Made by a program: the position numbers and the translations under genes. This document shows positions 1-8,278 of a DNA stretch of 64,000 bases, piece by piece. The DNA comes from Maritimibacter sp. (GTDB lineage Bacteria > Pseudomonadota > Alphaproteobacteria > Rhodobacterales > Rhodobacteraceae): NCBI GenBank assembly GCA_017792445.1, contig CP051232.1, positions 2,330,001-2,394,000 of the forward strand. Direction: 5' to 3'. Every line of letters starts with the position of its first letter. The stretch's first letter is position 1. The notes under the pieces were generated by a model, which saw nothing but the letters and a program-made list of their open reading frames with translations, was not told the DNA's origin and did not search any database.

Positions 1-301
1 GGTGCGGGCTTGCGTCGAGCCGGTCGTAGGTCTCGATCATCGCGGTACTGTCCCGGAAACCCGACACCAGCCGGGCGGCGTCGCGCAGGGCGGCGTTTTC
101 CTTCGCGTAGTCGGGGAAGACGGGGCGGACCAGCCGGATCAGGCCGCGCAGTTTCTTACAGACCTTGCGTGCGTCGTGGATCGCAAGGTGCAGGTCATCG
201 GCATGGTCGAGACCGTTCAGGGCGCTGGTCAGCTGGGTTCGGGTGATCCGGCGCAGACCTTGCTGGACCGTGTCGTCGGAGGAGGTGAAGGCATAGGGCA
301 T
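1..301 (-). CDS. CHAD domain protein, N-terminal part (runs off the left edge)
   Basis: An ATG at 301 opens a minus-strand frame that stays open for 100 codons to the window edge, so the C-terminus is missing. Residues around 40-60 read as a helical segment with the core AIHDARKVCKKLRGLIRL. This is typical of CHAD domains (conserved histidine alpha-helical domain), which bind inorganic polyphosphate through basic and histidine-rich helices. The gene is divergent from the secreted protein starting at 398, with a 96-base gap that must hold both promoters. The family assignment is from the motif; no function beyond polyphosphate association is implied. A fused CYTH domain is unlikely because the CHAD helices begin almost at the start. 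Confidence 0.8.
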   Translation of the reverse strand, partial: MPYAFTSSDDTVQQGLRRITRTQLTSALNGLDHADDLHLAIHDARKVCKKLRGLIRLVRPVFPDYAKENAALRDAARLVSGFRDSTAMIETYDRLDASPH

Positions 302-397
302 GGCGAATGAACGTAGAGAATGCGGACAGGGTTCCGGCCCGAGATGAAACCGAACGGCTAACAGGTTCGTATCTTCAGATATGAAGGAGGTTCGACC

Positions 398-793
398 ATG
401 AAATACATAGTTGCGGCCATTTTTCTTGCATTTGCCGCCACGGCACACGCACAGGACGCCGAGATACGGGGCGTCATCGACCAGCAGTTCGAGGCGTTCA
501 AGGCGGATGATGTGGACGAGGCGTTCAGCTTCGCGTCGCCCAACATCCAACGTATCTTCCGCACACCCGAGATGTTCGGGATGATGGTGCAGCAGGGCTA
601 TCCGATGGTCTGGCGGCCCGGCGACGTGCGCTACCTTCCGCTGGAAGACCGCGACGGGCAACTGGTGCAGCGCGTCCTGATCACCGACGCGCAAGGCGCG
701 GTCCACGCATTGGAATACCACATGATCGAGGGTGCCGAGGGGTGGCTTATCGACGGTGTGTTCCTGCTGCCCGCCCCGGACGTGGCGGCCTAG
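398..793 (+). CDS. Secreted DUF4864-like protein
   Basis: A 131-residue protein with a clear Sec signal peptide (residues 1-19, ending in AHA before QD). The mature part resembles the DUF4864 / NTF2-like group: a helix with repeated F/A residues (IDQQFEAFKADDVDEAFSFA), then a segment with GYPMVWRP and a beta-rich end. A near-perfect ribosome binding site, aaggagg, sits at 384-390, eight bases before the ATG, which fixes the start. The role is unknown; proteins of this size and fold are periplasmic in related bacteria. It stands alone, divergent from the CHAD gene. Confidence 0.75.
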   Translation: MKYIVAAIFLAFAATAHAQDAEIRGVIDQQFEAFKADDVDEAFSFASPNIQRIFRTPEMFGMMVQQGYPMVWRPGDVRYLPLEDRDGQLVQRVLITDAQGAVHALEYHMIEGAEGWLIDGVFLLPAPDVAA

Positions 794-979
794 GGCCACG
801 TCCCATCCGCTCGGATGCTTAACACGCCCTTCAGCAGGCGCGTGATACCTCCCCTTCCGCTTCGGGCGCATCGGCCCGGATCTTCCCGACAGAGCGATAT
901 GTCGCGGGCCCTGCGGCCCGTTCGCGGTTTGGCGTGCGCGTCGGGGTGCGAGCCGGATGGACTTGGAAAGGGGTACTTG

Positions 980-3271
980 ATGAACAAGGTGATTACCGAC
1001 GGTCTGGGGCTGATGCCCACGCCCTTCATCGACGGGCTGGATGTCTGGTCGAGCGGGAATGGCACGGCCGGGTCGGCGACTTATGACGGAGCGGCCAATG
1101 CCGCCTTCGTTCCGGCTGACGCGGATTTTGGCGGCTGCCTTGAACTGGTGAAGACCGAGACGACACAAAAGCTGCGCTTCATGGGCCAGACGCCGATCCT
1201 GCCCGGCTGTTACCTGCGGATCTCCGCGCGGGTGAAGGCGGTCAGCGGCAACCTGCCTTCGGTGCGGATCGCGGGCTGGGCCGGTGACGGAAGCGACACG
1301 CATGTCGGCGGACTGGACGAGACCGGCGCGTCGGTGGCGCTGACCGGTTATGGCGACGTGGTCGAGGTTTCTGCCATCGTGGGCACCGGTAGCCGGGGCG
1401 GCGTCGACATGGCGTGGGGTGTGCAGCCGGTCTACGGGCATTTCGGGCTGGACCTGACGGGCGCCAATGGCGGCGTGGTGCGGATCGACGACATCGTCAT
1501 CGAGGACGTCACCGGCGCGTTCCTGCGGGAAATGATCGGCGTGGTCGATGTTCGCGACTTCGGGGCGGTGGGCGATGGCGTGGCCGACGACAGTGCGGCC
1601 TTCGCGGCGGCCGACGACGCGGCGGCCGGGCGCACGGTGCTGGTGCCCGAGGGAACCTACCGCTTGGGGTCGAACGTGACCTTCGACCACTTCGTGAAAT
1701 TCGAAGGCACGGTGACCTGCGCGACGGAGGTGATGCTGATCCTGCGTCGCGGTTTCGACTATGACGCCTATCTGTCGGCCTTCGGGGACGAGGTGCTGGC
1801 GTTTAAGAAGGCATGGCAGGCGCTGCTGAACGCGGGCCATCACGAGTCGCTGGACCTGTGCGGACGCCGCATCGAACTGGACGCGCCCATCGACATGCAA
1901 GCGGCCGTTCCGAACCGCGACACGTGGGAAAGCCGCCGCGTGATCCGCAATGGGCAGTTCGACTGCCTGTCTTCCTCGGACTGGGACGCGGATGTCGTGA
2001 CCTCTTCGGCGACCTATTCCACCGCGAACCCGACCCGGCTGACCGCGGTCGCGAATGTTGCCGGCATCGAGGTCGGGTCGCTGGTGCAGGGCAACGGCGT
2101 CGGGCGCGAGGTCTACGTGCGGTCCAAGGATGTGGGCGCGCAGCAGATCGAGCTTAGCCAGCCGCTGTACGACGCAGCGGGAAGCCAGACCTTCACCTTT
2201 ACCCGGTTCCGGTACGTGCTGGATTTCTCGGGTTTCACCAAGCTGTCGCGGCTGACCCTGACCGATGTCGAGTTCCAGTGCGGCGGCCACGCCAGTGCGG
2301 TGATGATCGCCCCCTTGGGCGAGGTGATGCACTTCAAGGACGTGCATTTCACGCGGCCTAAACACCGTGGCATCACGTCGATCGGGTCGGGCTGTCAGGA
2401 CCTTCAGATCGACCGGTGCTCGTTCTATTCGGACGAGCAGTCGCTGGCCGCGACGGCGCGCGTGTCCATCGGGTTCAACGTGAACGCCAACGACGCCAAG
2501 ATCCGCGACAACCGCTTTCAGCGCCTGCGCAGCATGGCGGTCCTGCATGGCACCGGGCACCTGATCGTTGGCAACCACACCTTCGGCGGTGACGGCTTGC
2601 CGGAAGCGCCGCGCACGGCGGCCATCGTCTTCACCTATCCGAACGTGAACTCGGTGATCACCGGGAACTACATCGACAACTCGTGGATCGAGATGACGAA
2701 CGAGCACGACGCCAACCCGGATTTCGCGTCAGAGTTCTCGTTCGGTGGCCTGACCGTGACCGGCAATATCTTCGTGGCCAGCGACTGTTCATTCGACACG
2801 TCCTTCCTGCTGATCCGCCCGCATGGCGCAGACCATTTCGTGCAGGGGCTGTCGATGATCGGAAACACGTTCCGCGTCTTCAATGGCGAGATCGAGCGTG
2901 TCGACCGCGTCGACAACTCGATTGCGGATCTCGACTATTTCCGGACCCGGAACGTGATCTTCGAAGGCAACACCTTCAACGCGGTGGACAAGCAGACGCT
3001 GAACCCGGTGACGCTGGAGTTCGATCAAGCGTCGAACGCGGCGACGTGGACGCTGAACGTCGGGGACTTCCTGCCGTTCGAGGGGAACTCGCGCACGGTG
3101 TCGTCGGTGATCCTGAAGGGAGACATCCTGAACGGGTCCGACACGAAGATCTATGCGATGCCTACCGTCGACATCAACGCGGGGGCGGACAACAACCTGA
3201 TCAACCTGAAATGGCCAGAGCCGTGCCGCGGGTCGGTCTTTGTCACCGTGCGGGCGGATCGGCCGATCTAG
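980..3271 (+). CDS. Right-handed beta-helix protein (glycosyl hydrolase family 28-related / pectate lyase superfamily)
   Basis: A 763-residue protein. Residues about 15-175 look like a jelly-roll, carbohydrate-binding type module. From about 187 the sequence DVRDFGAVGDGVADD starts a pectate-lyase-3 type beta-helix (the GDGVADDSAAF box, then GTYRLGSNVTF). Repeated N/G-rich coils such as GNYIDNSW, GNIFVASD, GNTFRVFNG and GNTFNAVDK follow to the C-terminus. The start is placed at the ATG at 980 because ggaaagggg precedes it; an upstream in-frame ATG at 815 would add 55 Arg/Pro-rich residues unlike a real N-terminus. No signal peptide is visible, which is odd for a probable polysaccharide-active protein. 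It could be a surface polysaccharide lyase or hydrolase, or a tail-spike-like protein, but no phage genes are nearby. Confidence 0.75.
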   Translation: MNKVITDGLGLMPTPFIDGLDVWSSGNGTAGSATYDGAANAAFVPADADFGGCLELVKTETTQKLRFMGQTPILPGCYLRISARVKAVSGNLPSVRIAGWAGDGSDTHVGGLDETGASVALTGYGDVVEVSAIVGTGSRGGVDMAWGVQPVYGHFGLDLTGANGGVVRIDDIVIEDVTGAFLREMIGVVDVRDFGAVGDGVADDSAAFAAADDAAAGRTVLVPEGTYRLGSNVTFDHFVKFEGTVTCATEVMLILRRGFDYDAYLSAFGDEVLAFKKAWQALLNAGHHESLDLCGRRIELDAPIDMQAAVPNRDTWESRRVIRNGQFDCLSSSDWDADVVTSSATYSTANPTRLTAVANVAGIEVGSLVQGNGVGREVYVRSKDVGAQQIELSQPLYDAAGSQTFTFTRFRYVLDFSGFTKLSRLTLTDVEFQCGGHASAVMIAPLGEVMHFKDVHFTRPKHRGITSIGSGCQDLQIDRCSFYSDEQSLAATARVSIGFNVNANDAKIRDNRFQRLRSMAVLHGTGHLIVGNHTFGGDGLPEAPRTAAIVFTYPNVNSVITGNYIDNSWIEMTNEHDANPDFASEFSFGGLTVTGNIFVASDCSFDTSFLLIRPHGADHFVQGLSMIGNTFRVFNGEIERVDRVDNSIADLDYFRTRNVIFEGNTFNAVDKQTLNPVTLEFDQASNAATWTLNVGDFLPFEGNSRTVSSVILKGDILNGSDTKIYAMPTVDINAGADNNLINLKWPEPCRGSVFVTVRADRPI

Positions 3272-3382
3272 ATCCGCCCCCTTCGGGCCGGTGCGCATGC
3301 CTCGGTCGCGATAGCGCAACTGAGCGATCTCTGGGGCCTGTTCATCGCCTTCACCACCGACCAGCATCCGCTGCGATCGCCT

Positions 3383-3414
3383 TTCAAAGGCTCGGGCTTT
3401 CCGATGCCTTTGAA
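3383..3414. terminator. Inverted repeat between convergent genes
   Basis: TTCAAAGGC and its exact complement GCCTTTGAA are separated by 14 bases, between the end of the beta-helix gene and the end of the convergent HugZ-like gene. The position fits a shared terminator, but there is no long T tract, so the role is tentative. The rest of the 159-base gap shows no gene. Confidence 0.3.
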
Positions 3415-3430
3415 GGGCATCCGGCGGGTG

Positions 3431-3916
3431 TCATTTTAGTGCAAGGTCCTCTGCCGTCAGCCGGAACGCCTTTCCGAAGCCGCCGTTCAGAAAGCCCTCC
3501 TGCACAACCAGCCGAACCAAGGTGAAGTCCCCGAAGTCGATATACAGCTTCGCCTTCGGGATCTGCTCGAGGTACAGCGCGCGGAGGCGGTCGTGGGCCG
3601 CCCCGGGACGGGGGAGGAAATCGGCGGTGCATTGCAGCGTCAAGCGCGGGTGGGTCAGGGGATCGCCGCGCTCGCCAGGTTCGCCGACAAGAAGCGAGCA
3701 CGCAGGCGACGCCCGAAGCGCTGCGGTGTGTTGCGACAGCGACGAGATCAGCGTCAGCGGGCCGCCTTGTTCGTCGCGGGCTAGCGCGACGCGGGTCACC
3801 ATCGGGGTGCCAGTGTCCGGCAGCGACACGGCGAGGGCTGCGAAACGTGCGTCGTCAAGAAGGCGGCGGGCAAGGGCGCGGGCTTCGTCGTCGGTGGGTC
3901 GGATGGGATCGGTCAT
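3431..3916 (-). CDS. HugZ-like / pyridoxamine 5'-phosphate oxidase-type split-barrel protein
   Basis: A 161-residue protein starting MTDPIRPTDDEARALARRLL. The arrangement is typical of the short HugZ/PNPOx-like family: a helical N-terminus, a strand pair (ALAVSLPDTGTPMVTRVAL), a strand LTLISSLSQHTAAL followed by CSLLVGEPGERGDPLTHPRLTL, and a C-terminal IPKAKLYIDFGDFTLVRL motif. Relatives bind FMN or haem and some degrade haem. The start at 3916 was chosen because the longer frame (to 3979) adds a Cys/Arg-rich segment absent from the family. It is monocistronic, convergent with the beta-helix gene and divergent from the universal stress gene. A haem-degrading role is possible but unproven. Confidence 0.7.
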   Translation of the reverse strand: MTDPIRPTDDEARALARRLLDDARFAALAVSLPDTGTPMVTRVALARDEQGGPLTLISSLSQHTAALRASPACSLLVGEPGERGDPLTHPRLTLQCTADFLPRPGAAHDRLRALYLEQIPKAKLYIDFGDFTLVRLVVQEGFLNGGFGKAFRLTAEDLALK

Positions 3917-4035
3917 GGCCCGGAGTTTGCGTCTGTCGCTGCGGCGGGCGCAAGCGGCGAAGTGGCTGACATGGATCAAGGTTCCCGGGTCGGCGCGGCA
4001 GTATTCTTGACCCCGGACCTGATCGGAGGAGTTCC

Positions 4036-4443
4036 ATGTACAAGCACATCCTGATCCCCGTGGCGCTGGACCACGAACACACGCCCGACGAGGCGCTTGC
4101 GGTCGCCGCGGCGCTGATGGACGACGGCGGCAAGATCACCGCGCTTCACGTCAACGAACCGCTGCCGGGTTTCGCCGCACAGTACCTGCCGGAAGACCAC
4201 GTGCAGACGCGGGCCGAGAACCTTGTGACCCGGATGAAGGCTGAACTGAAGGAAGACGCCCGCGTCTCGACCGAGGTGATCGAAGGGCATGCCGGTCGCA
4301 GCATCGTCGACTTCGCCGACAGTCACGGCGTCGATCTCATCGTGATCGCGTCGCACCGTCCCGGCCTGCAGGACTTCTTCCTTGGCTCGACCGCCGCGCG
4401 CGTCGTGCGCCATGCGCAGTGCTGCGTTCATGTGCTAAGGTGA
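4036..4443 (+). CDS. Universal stress protein, UspA family
   Basis: A 135-residue single Usp domain. The N-terminal strand YKHILIPVALD, the central VDLIVIASHRPG and the C-terminal FLGSTAARVVRHAQCCVHVLR match the family. The HRPG...GST arrangement is the ATP-binding G-2X-G-9X-G(S/T) type motif, so nucleotide binding is likely. The start is preceded by ggaggag. The next gene (ABM domain) begins 34 bases downstream on the same strand, so the two may be cotranscribed. It is probably a cytoplasmic stress or energy-limitation protein; the exact partner is unknown. Confidence 0.88.
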   Translation: MYKHILIPVALDHEHTPDEALAVAAALMDDGGKITALHVNEPLPGFAAQYLPEDHVQTRAENLVTRMKAELKEDARVSTEVIEGHAGRSIVDFADSHGVDLIVIASHRPGLQDFFLGSTAARVVRHAQCCVHVLR

Positions 4444-4477
4444 TCCCGTAGCTAGGGAAAACGGGAGGAACCGAGCC

Positions 4478-4798
4478 ATGGTGAAGATCGCCAAAAGCCA
4501 GGCACTGCAGACCGTCATCACCACGTTCGAGGTCAATCCCGGCAGTTGCCAGGACCTGTTGGAAGCACTCACCGAGGCCTATGACAGCTTCATTTCGAAA
4601 CAGCCCGGCTTCATCGCCGCCGGGCTGCACGTGAACGACGCACAGACCCGGATCGCGAACTACAGCCAGTGGAGCCGGCGCGAGGATTTTCAGGCGATGC
4701 TGCGCAGCGAAGAGATGCGCGAACGCAACCGCCGGTTCGGATCCCTGTCCAAGAGTTTCGAGCCGGTGATGTACGAGGTGGCGGCCGATTTCGGCTGA
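4478..4798 (+). CDS. Antibiotic biosynthesis monooxygenase (ABM) domain protein
   Basis: A 106-residue dimeric alpha/beta-barrel protein. The features FEVNPGSCQDLLEALTEAYDSFISKQPGFIAAGLHV and the following NYSQWSRREDFQAML (strand plus QW motif and helix) are the ABM fold. Family members include quinol monooxygenases and haem-degrading enzymes, but many are uncharacterised. The ribosome binding site gggagg lies upstream. It follows the universal stress gene and is convergent with the next secreted protein, with only four bases between the stops. The fold is secure; no substrate can be read from the sequence. Confidence 0.8.
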   Translation: MVKIAKSQALQTVITTFEVNPGSCQDLLEALTEAYDSFISKQPGFIAAGLHVNDAQTRIANYSQWSRREDFQAMLRSEEMRERNRRFGSLSKSFEPVMYEVAADFG

Positions 4799-4802
4799 GC
4801 CT

Positions 4803-5489
4803 TCAGAACGACAGCCACGCCCCAAGCTTCAGTCCGATACCATCGTCGCCGACAAGGCCCAGTGGCGTGCCGATCTCAAGATCGCGCCCCTTGCCGATGT
4901 TGTAGGCCATTGACGGGACAACGCGCAGGTAGGCGTCCGCGTCGGGGTATTGGCCCGCCTGAAGCTGGATGAAGACCTTCGCCTTGTCTGTCGGAGAGAC
5001 CCCGACGGTCACATCCGCCTTCACGATCACGTCGCCGGACTGTGTGCGATAGTACAGCATAGGGTCCGCTGCGGCCCAGCCGTTGCCCCAGCGTGTCTCG
5101 ATCCCGCGGCCCCATGACGCCCCAAGATACGCCAGCGCCTCGGACATGCCGTCATGGCGCGAGGCGCCGCCGCCCGCGTGCAGGGCAAACCGGTTGGGTC
5201 CGTCATCCGGCCCCACGGTGCGCGAGACATAGGCGATGGCCGTGGCGTCGCCGCTGTCGTCGATCCCGGCATCAAGGCCGAACGTCAGGCGCGGACCAAG
5301 CCCGCGTTCCACCAGAAGCGACGTGTAGCCGGATGTCTCGAAATCGGGCGTGCCCAGCGTTTCCGGATCGCCTTCGAGCTTGTAGCTCAGGGCCACGAAG
5401 GTCTGACCTTCGCCGCGCGCCCAAGCGCCTGCCTCGGCGCATTGGGGGGTCAGCACCAGCAATACCGGTGCAAATCGCAGGATACCCAT
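4803..5489 (-). CDS. Secreted or outer-membrane beta-rich protein of unknown function
   Basis: A 228-residue protein with a signal peptide (MGILRFAPVLLVLTPQCAEA). The mature part alternates hydrophobic and polar residues in strand-like runs (TFVALSYKLEG, LTFGLDAGIDDSGDATAIAYVSR, DVIVKADVTVGVSP, KVFIQLQAGQYP) and ends in the aromatic LGAWLSF. That pattern and the terminal Phe are typical of an outer-membrane beta barrel recognised by the BAM machinery. No named family was recognised. It is divergent from the hemerythrin gene across a 134-base gap. Confidence 0.6.
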   Translation of the reverse strand: MGILRFAPVLLVLTPQCAEAGAWARGEGQTFVALSYKLEGDPETLGTPDFETSGYTSLLVERGLGPRLTFGLDAGIDDSGDATAIAYVSRTVGPDDGPNRFALHAGGGASRHDGMSEALAYLGASWGRGIETRWGNGWAAADPMLYYRTQSGDVIVKADVTVGVSPTDKAKVFIQLQAGQYPDADAYLRVVPSMAYNIGKGRDLEIGTPLGLVGDDGIGLKLGAWLSF

Positions 5490-5623
5490 CCCACCTCCGA
5501 TCTGTCCCCCGCGCGCATGGTCCGTTCAAATTGGTTAACAAAAGGTTAACGACCGCGGTGCGCCGGGGAGGTTGATCTTGGGTGAGGCATCAGGGAGACA
5601 GGGGGCAGCCAGGGAGCCTGTCG

Positions 5624-6184
5624 ATGTCGGAACTTGATCTGAATACCCGCGCCGGGCTTCCCGAGGCTTTGCGCGTGCTGCTGGAAGCCTATCCGCGCGA
5701 GGTGTGGGAGGGGCACGAGAACTTCGGCCAGCTTGTCCGCTTCTGGCTGGACCGGCACATGATGTTCCGTGAAATGACCCGCCGCATGACCGCCGATACC
5801 GAGGGTTTCATCGACGGGAAGGCCGAGTTCGACCAATACGCGCGCCGGCTGTCCCGGCTGGGCGGCAGTTTCCTGAACCAGCTGCACGGTCATCACCAGA
5901 TCGAGGACATGCACTATTTTCCGCAGCTTGTCGGTATCGACGCGCGGATCGAGCGCGGGTTCGATATGCTTGAGACGGACCACCAGTTGATCGACCCGAT
6001 GCTGAACCGCTTCGCCGACAAGGCGAACGCCCTGCTGACGGCCGAGACGGGTGACGCGAGGCGCGATGCGGCGGGTGCGTTCCATACCGAACTGGGCGGT
6101 TTCGCGCAGCTGCTGGAGCGGCATCTGACGGACGAGGAAGACATCATCGTGCCGGTGATCCTCAAGTCCGGGTTCGACGGGTAG
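5624..6184 (+). CDS. Hemerythrin-like (HHE) domain protein
   Basis: A 186-residue four-helix protein. Spaced metal-ligand motifs are visible: FWLDRHMMFREM, NQLHGHHQIEDMHYFP, LETDHQLIDPML and LERHLTDEEDIIVP. Together they supply the His and Glu residues of a non-haem diiron site, which in hemerythrin-like proteins binds O2 or senses or detoxifies reactive nitrogen and iron. The ATG at 5624 is preferred because cagggag precedes it; a longer frame from 5582 lacks a good site. The sugar isomerase gene starts nine bases after the stop, so the two form an operon. Confidence 0.82.
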   Translation: MSELDLNTRAGLPEALRVLLEAYPREVWEGHENFGQLVRFWLDRHMMFREMTRRMTADTEGFIDGKAEFDQYARRLSRLGGSFLNQLHGHHQIEDMHYFPQLVGIDARIERGFDMLETDHQLIDPMLNRFADKANALLTAETGDARRDAAGAFHTELGGFAQLLERHLTDEEDIIVPVILKSGFDG

Positions 6185-6193
6185 GAGGCGGAC

Positions 6194-7009
6194 ATGGGCG
6201 ATCTTCCGGTGGTCGGGGCGCAGCTGACGGCGCTGTTGCTGGACAGTCATCGCGACTGGCTGATCGAAAAGGACCGCGATCTGGAACTGCCGGAATACGC
6301 GATGACCGACATCCTGCGCGCGCCGGATACGCTGATTGCCAAGACCAAGGCCAAGCTGGACGGCTGGAATGGCCGGCTGGGAGTGCACGGGCCGTTCAAG
6401 GGGTTCGAGATCGACGTCTCGGACAAGGAATTGCGGCCCGTGGTGCAGGCGCGGTTGCTGGCCTGTCTCGACGCCTGCGAGAAACTTGGGGCGGGGCAGA
6501 TGGTGATCCATTCTCCCTACGACCCGTGGGACCACGCCAATCTCGGCCACAAACCGAAGGACCGCGAGCGGCGGGTGGACGCGATCCTTGCTACGCTTGC
6601 GCCGGCGTTGGAGCGGGCCGAAGGGATCGGCGTGACGATGGTGCTGGAAAACATCAAAGACGTCGACCCGGCGGAACGCGCGGCGGTGATCGCGGCGGCG
6701 GACAGCCCGGCGCTGCGGCTGTCGGTCGATACCGGCCATGCCAACTGGGCGCACCACGCCTGCGACGCGCCGGACCCCGCCGGGTTCATTGACGCTGCGG
6801 GCGAGCGTCTTGCCCACGTGCACCTGCAGGACACGGACGGCAGCCGCGACTGCCACTGGGCGCTGGGCGAGGGGACCATCGACTTCGCCGCCGTCTTCGC
6901 GGCGCTGGGCCGGCTGGACGCGCGGCCGCATCTTATCGTCGAGATCAACGATTTCTCGAAGGTAAAGGCCAGCGTCGCGCATCTGCAAGCGCTGGGCCTC
7001 GCGCAGTAG
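6194..7009 (+). CDS. Sugar phosphate isomerase/epimerase (AP endonuclease 2-type TIM barrel)
   Basis: A 271-residue xylose-isomerase-like TIM barrel. Metal-ligand stretches of the family are visible: VHGPFKGFEIDV, MVIHSPYDPW, VLENIKD, LSVDTGHANW, AHVHLQDTDG and LIVEIN, giving the usual Glu, Asp and His ligands. Members isomerise or epimerise sugars or inositols, or act as endonuclease IV relatives; the substrate cannot be read here. A strong ribosome binding site (taggaggcgg) overlaps the end of the hemerythrin gene, indicating coupled expression. Confidence 0.8.
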   Translation: MGDLPVVGAQLTALLLDSHRDWLIEKDRDLELPEYAMTDILRAPDTLIAKTKAKLDGWNGRLGVHGPFKGFEIDVSDKELRPVVQARLLACLDACEKLGAGQMVIHSPYDPWDHANLGHKPKDRERRVDAILATLAPALERAEGIGVTMVLENIKDVDPAERAAVIAAADSPALRLSVDTGHANWAHHACDAPDPAGFIDAAGERLAHVHLQDTDGSRDCHWALGEGTIDFAAVFAALGRLDARPHLIVEINDFSKVKASVAHLQALGLAQ

Positions 7010-7139
7010 CGCCATGGATGGCCGTCGCGGGGCGGCGGTTTCTGTGTTATGTTGCGTTCAGATGGCCCGCCGATGCAAGGATGCTCCGGCGGGGGGCATG
7101 ACCCGACGGGCAATCGAACCTTTCAGGGGAGGATAGCCT

Positions 7140-7583
7140 ATGTTCGTCAGCGAGATCATCGACCGCAAGGAAAGCCACATCCGCACTGTCGGCCCCGACG
7201 AGCCGCTGGAATTCTGCGCCGCGCACATGAAGCTGCAGGGCGTCGGCGCGCTTGTCGTATGCGAGCATGGCCGGCACCTGTGCGGGCTTCTGTCCGAGCG
7301 GCACATCCTGGGCGCGGTGGTGGATCACGGGCCGCGCGCGCTGCAGATGACGGCGGGCGAGGTGATGGACCCGCTGCCGGTCACCTGCGCGCGGGGCGAC
7401 ACCGTCGCCGCGGTCGCCCGGCGGATGACGCAGGCGCGGGTACGCCATGTGCCGGTGATCGAAGAGGGCGCCATCGTCGGCATCGTGTCGATCGGCGACA
7501 TCGTGAAAGAGCGCTTCGAGGAGATGGAACTGGAACGCGGGGTGCTGCGGGACATGGCGGGGGCGCATATCTCGGCGATGTAG
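7140..7583 (+). CDS. CBS-pair domain protein
   Basis: A 147-residue protein made of two CBS motifs. The first covers about 1-60 (LQGVGALVVCEHGRHLCGLLSERHILGAV). The second covers about 73-130 (VMDPLPVTCARGDTVAAVARRMTQARVRHVPVIEEGAIVGIVSIGDIVKE). CBS pairs bind adenosyl ligands such as AMP, ATP or SAM and usually act as energy sensors. No catalytic domain is fused, so this is a stand-alone sensor module. The start is fixed by aggggagga just upstream. A copy of a dispersed repeat begins at its stop codon. Confidence 0.88.
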   Translation: MFVSEIIDRKESHIRTVGPDEPLEFCAAHMKLQGVGALVVCEHGRHLCGLLSERHILGAVVDHGPRALQMTAGEVMDPLPVTCARGDTVAAVARRMTQARVRHVPVIEEGAIVGIVSIGDIVKERFEEMELERGVLRDMAGAHISAM

Positions 7584-7641
7584 GGGGCTCTGCCCCCGCG
7601 CCTTCGGCGCTCCCCCGAGGTATTTCGGAAGAGAAGAAGCC
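7583..7641 (+). repeat. Dispersed two-module 3'-end repeat, copy A
   Basis: A 59-base element starting at the CBS gene stop codon. It has a GC hairpin (GGGGGCTCTGCCCCC), a second small hairpin, then CCCCCGAGGTATTTC and a GAAGAAG tail. The reverse complement of 33981-34039 matches it at 57 of 59 positions. It probably forms the transcript 3' end of the CBS gene. Confidence 0.8.
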
Positions 7642-7645
7642 GGGG

Positions 7646-8278
7646 TCAGAAGAGGCCGCGGATGGCGGCGGGAAGGTCCGCGGGCGCATGGCAGAGGGTG
7701 TCGGCGTCGTCGAGTTCGTTCGCCGCGCCGTATCCCCATGTGACGCCGATCGCGGGCATCGCGTTGGCCCTTGCCGCGGCGATGTCCTGTCTGCGGTCGC
7801 CGATCATGACAGCGTCGGACGGGGCGATGTCCTGCCGGGCCAGCGCGTGCGCCAGAAGATCCGCCTTGTCGTTCATCGTGCCGTCGAGTTCGGGGCCGTA
7901 TTGCGCCTCGAGGTAGGTGTCGAGGCCGAAGTGGGCGGTGATCCGGCGGGCGTAGACATGCGGTTTCGCGGTGGCGAGGAACAGGCGGTGACCCTCGGCG
8001 CGCATGGCGTCGAGCGCTTCGGGAATGCCGTCGTAGACCGTGTTCTCGAACAGGCCCCGATCCGAGAAGTACTCGCGGTAAAGCGCCAGTGCCTGTGCCG
8101 GGTCGGGCACGCCCATTCTGGCGAAGCTGTCGATCAGCGGCGGGCCGATGACCCATGTCAGTTCGTCCGCCGGAGGCGCCGGGCGGTCGAGCCGGGTCAG
8201 GGCGTGGATCACGGCGGCGGTGATGCCGGGCTTGGGGTCGGTGAGCGTTCCGTCCAGGTCAAGGAAGACCGCGGTCAC
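7646..8278 (-). CDS. HAD-superfamily hydrolase, phosphoglycolate phosphatase-like
   Basis: A 210-residue protein with all HAD motifs: motif I DLDGTLTD with the nucleophile Asp, motif II LATAKPH, a Lys before motif III, and motif IV MIGDRRQDI with two Asp residues. The cap domain (residues ~15-85) is of the Gph type. The reaction is probably dephosphorylation of a small sugar phosphate or nucleotide; phosphoglycolate itself is only one option. The start is GTG at 8278, overlapping the stop of the preceding 110-residue gene by four bases (GTGA), so translation is coupled. Confidence 0.85.
   Translation of the reverse strand: MTAVFLDLDGTLTDPKPGITAAVIHALTRLDRPAPPADELTWVIGPPLIDSFARMGVPDPAQALALYREYFSDRGLFENTVYDGIPEALDAMRAEGHRLFLATAKPHVYARRITAHFGLDTYLEAQYGPELDGTMNDKADLLAHALARQDIAPSDAVMIGDRRQDIAAARANAMPAIGVTWGYGAANELDDADTLCHAPADLPAAIRGLF

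Noticed and set aside
815-979. N-terminal extension of the beta-helix protein
   Set aside because: The extra 55 residues are Arg/Pro-rich and lack a signal peptide, while the ATG at 980 has a good ribosome binding site.
980-3271. The beta-helix protein as a prophage tail spike
   Set aside because: No other phage structural, integrase or lysis genes lie near it.
5546-7015. 489-codon minus-strand frame over the hemerythrin and isomerase genes
   Set aside because: Shadow of two genes that have clear family motifs and ribosome binding sites on the plus strand.
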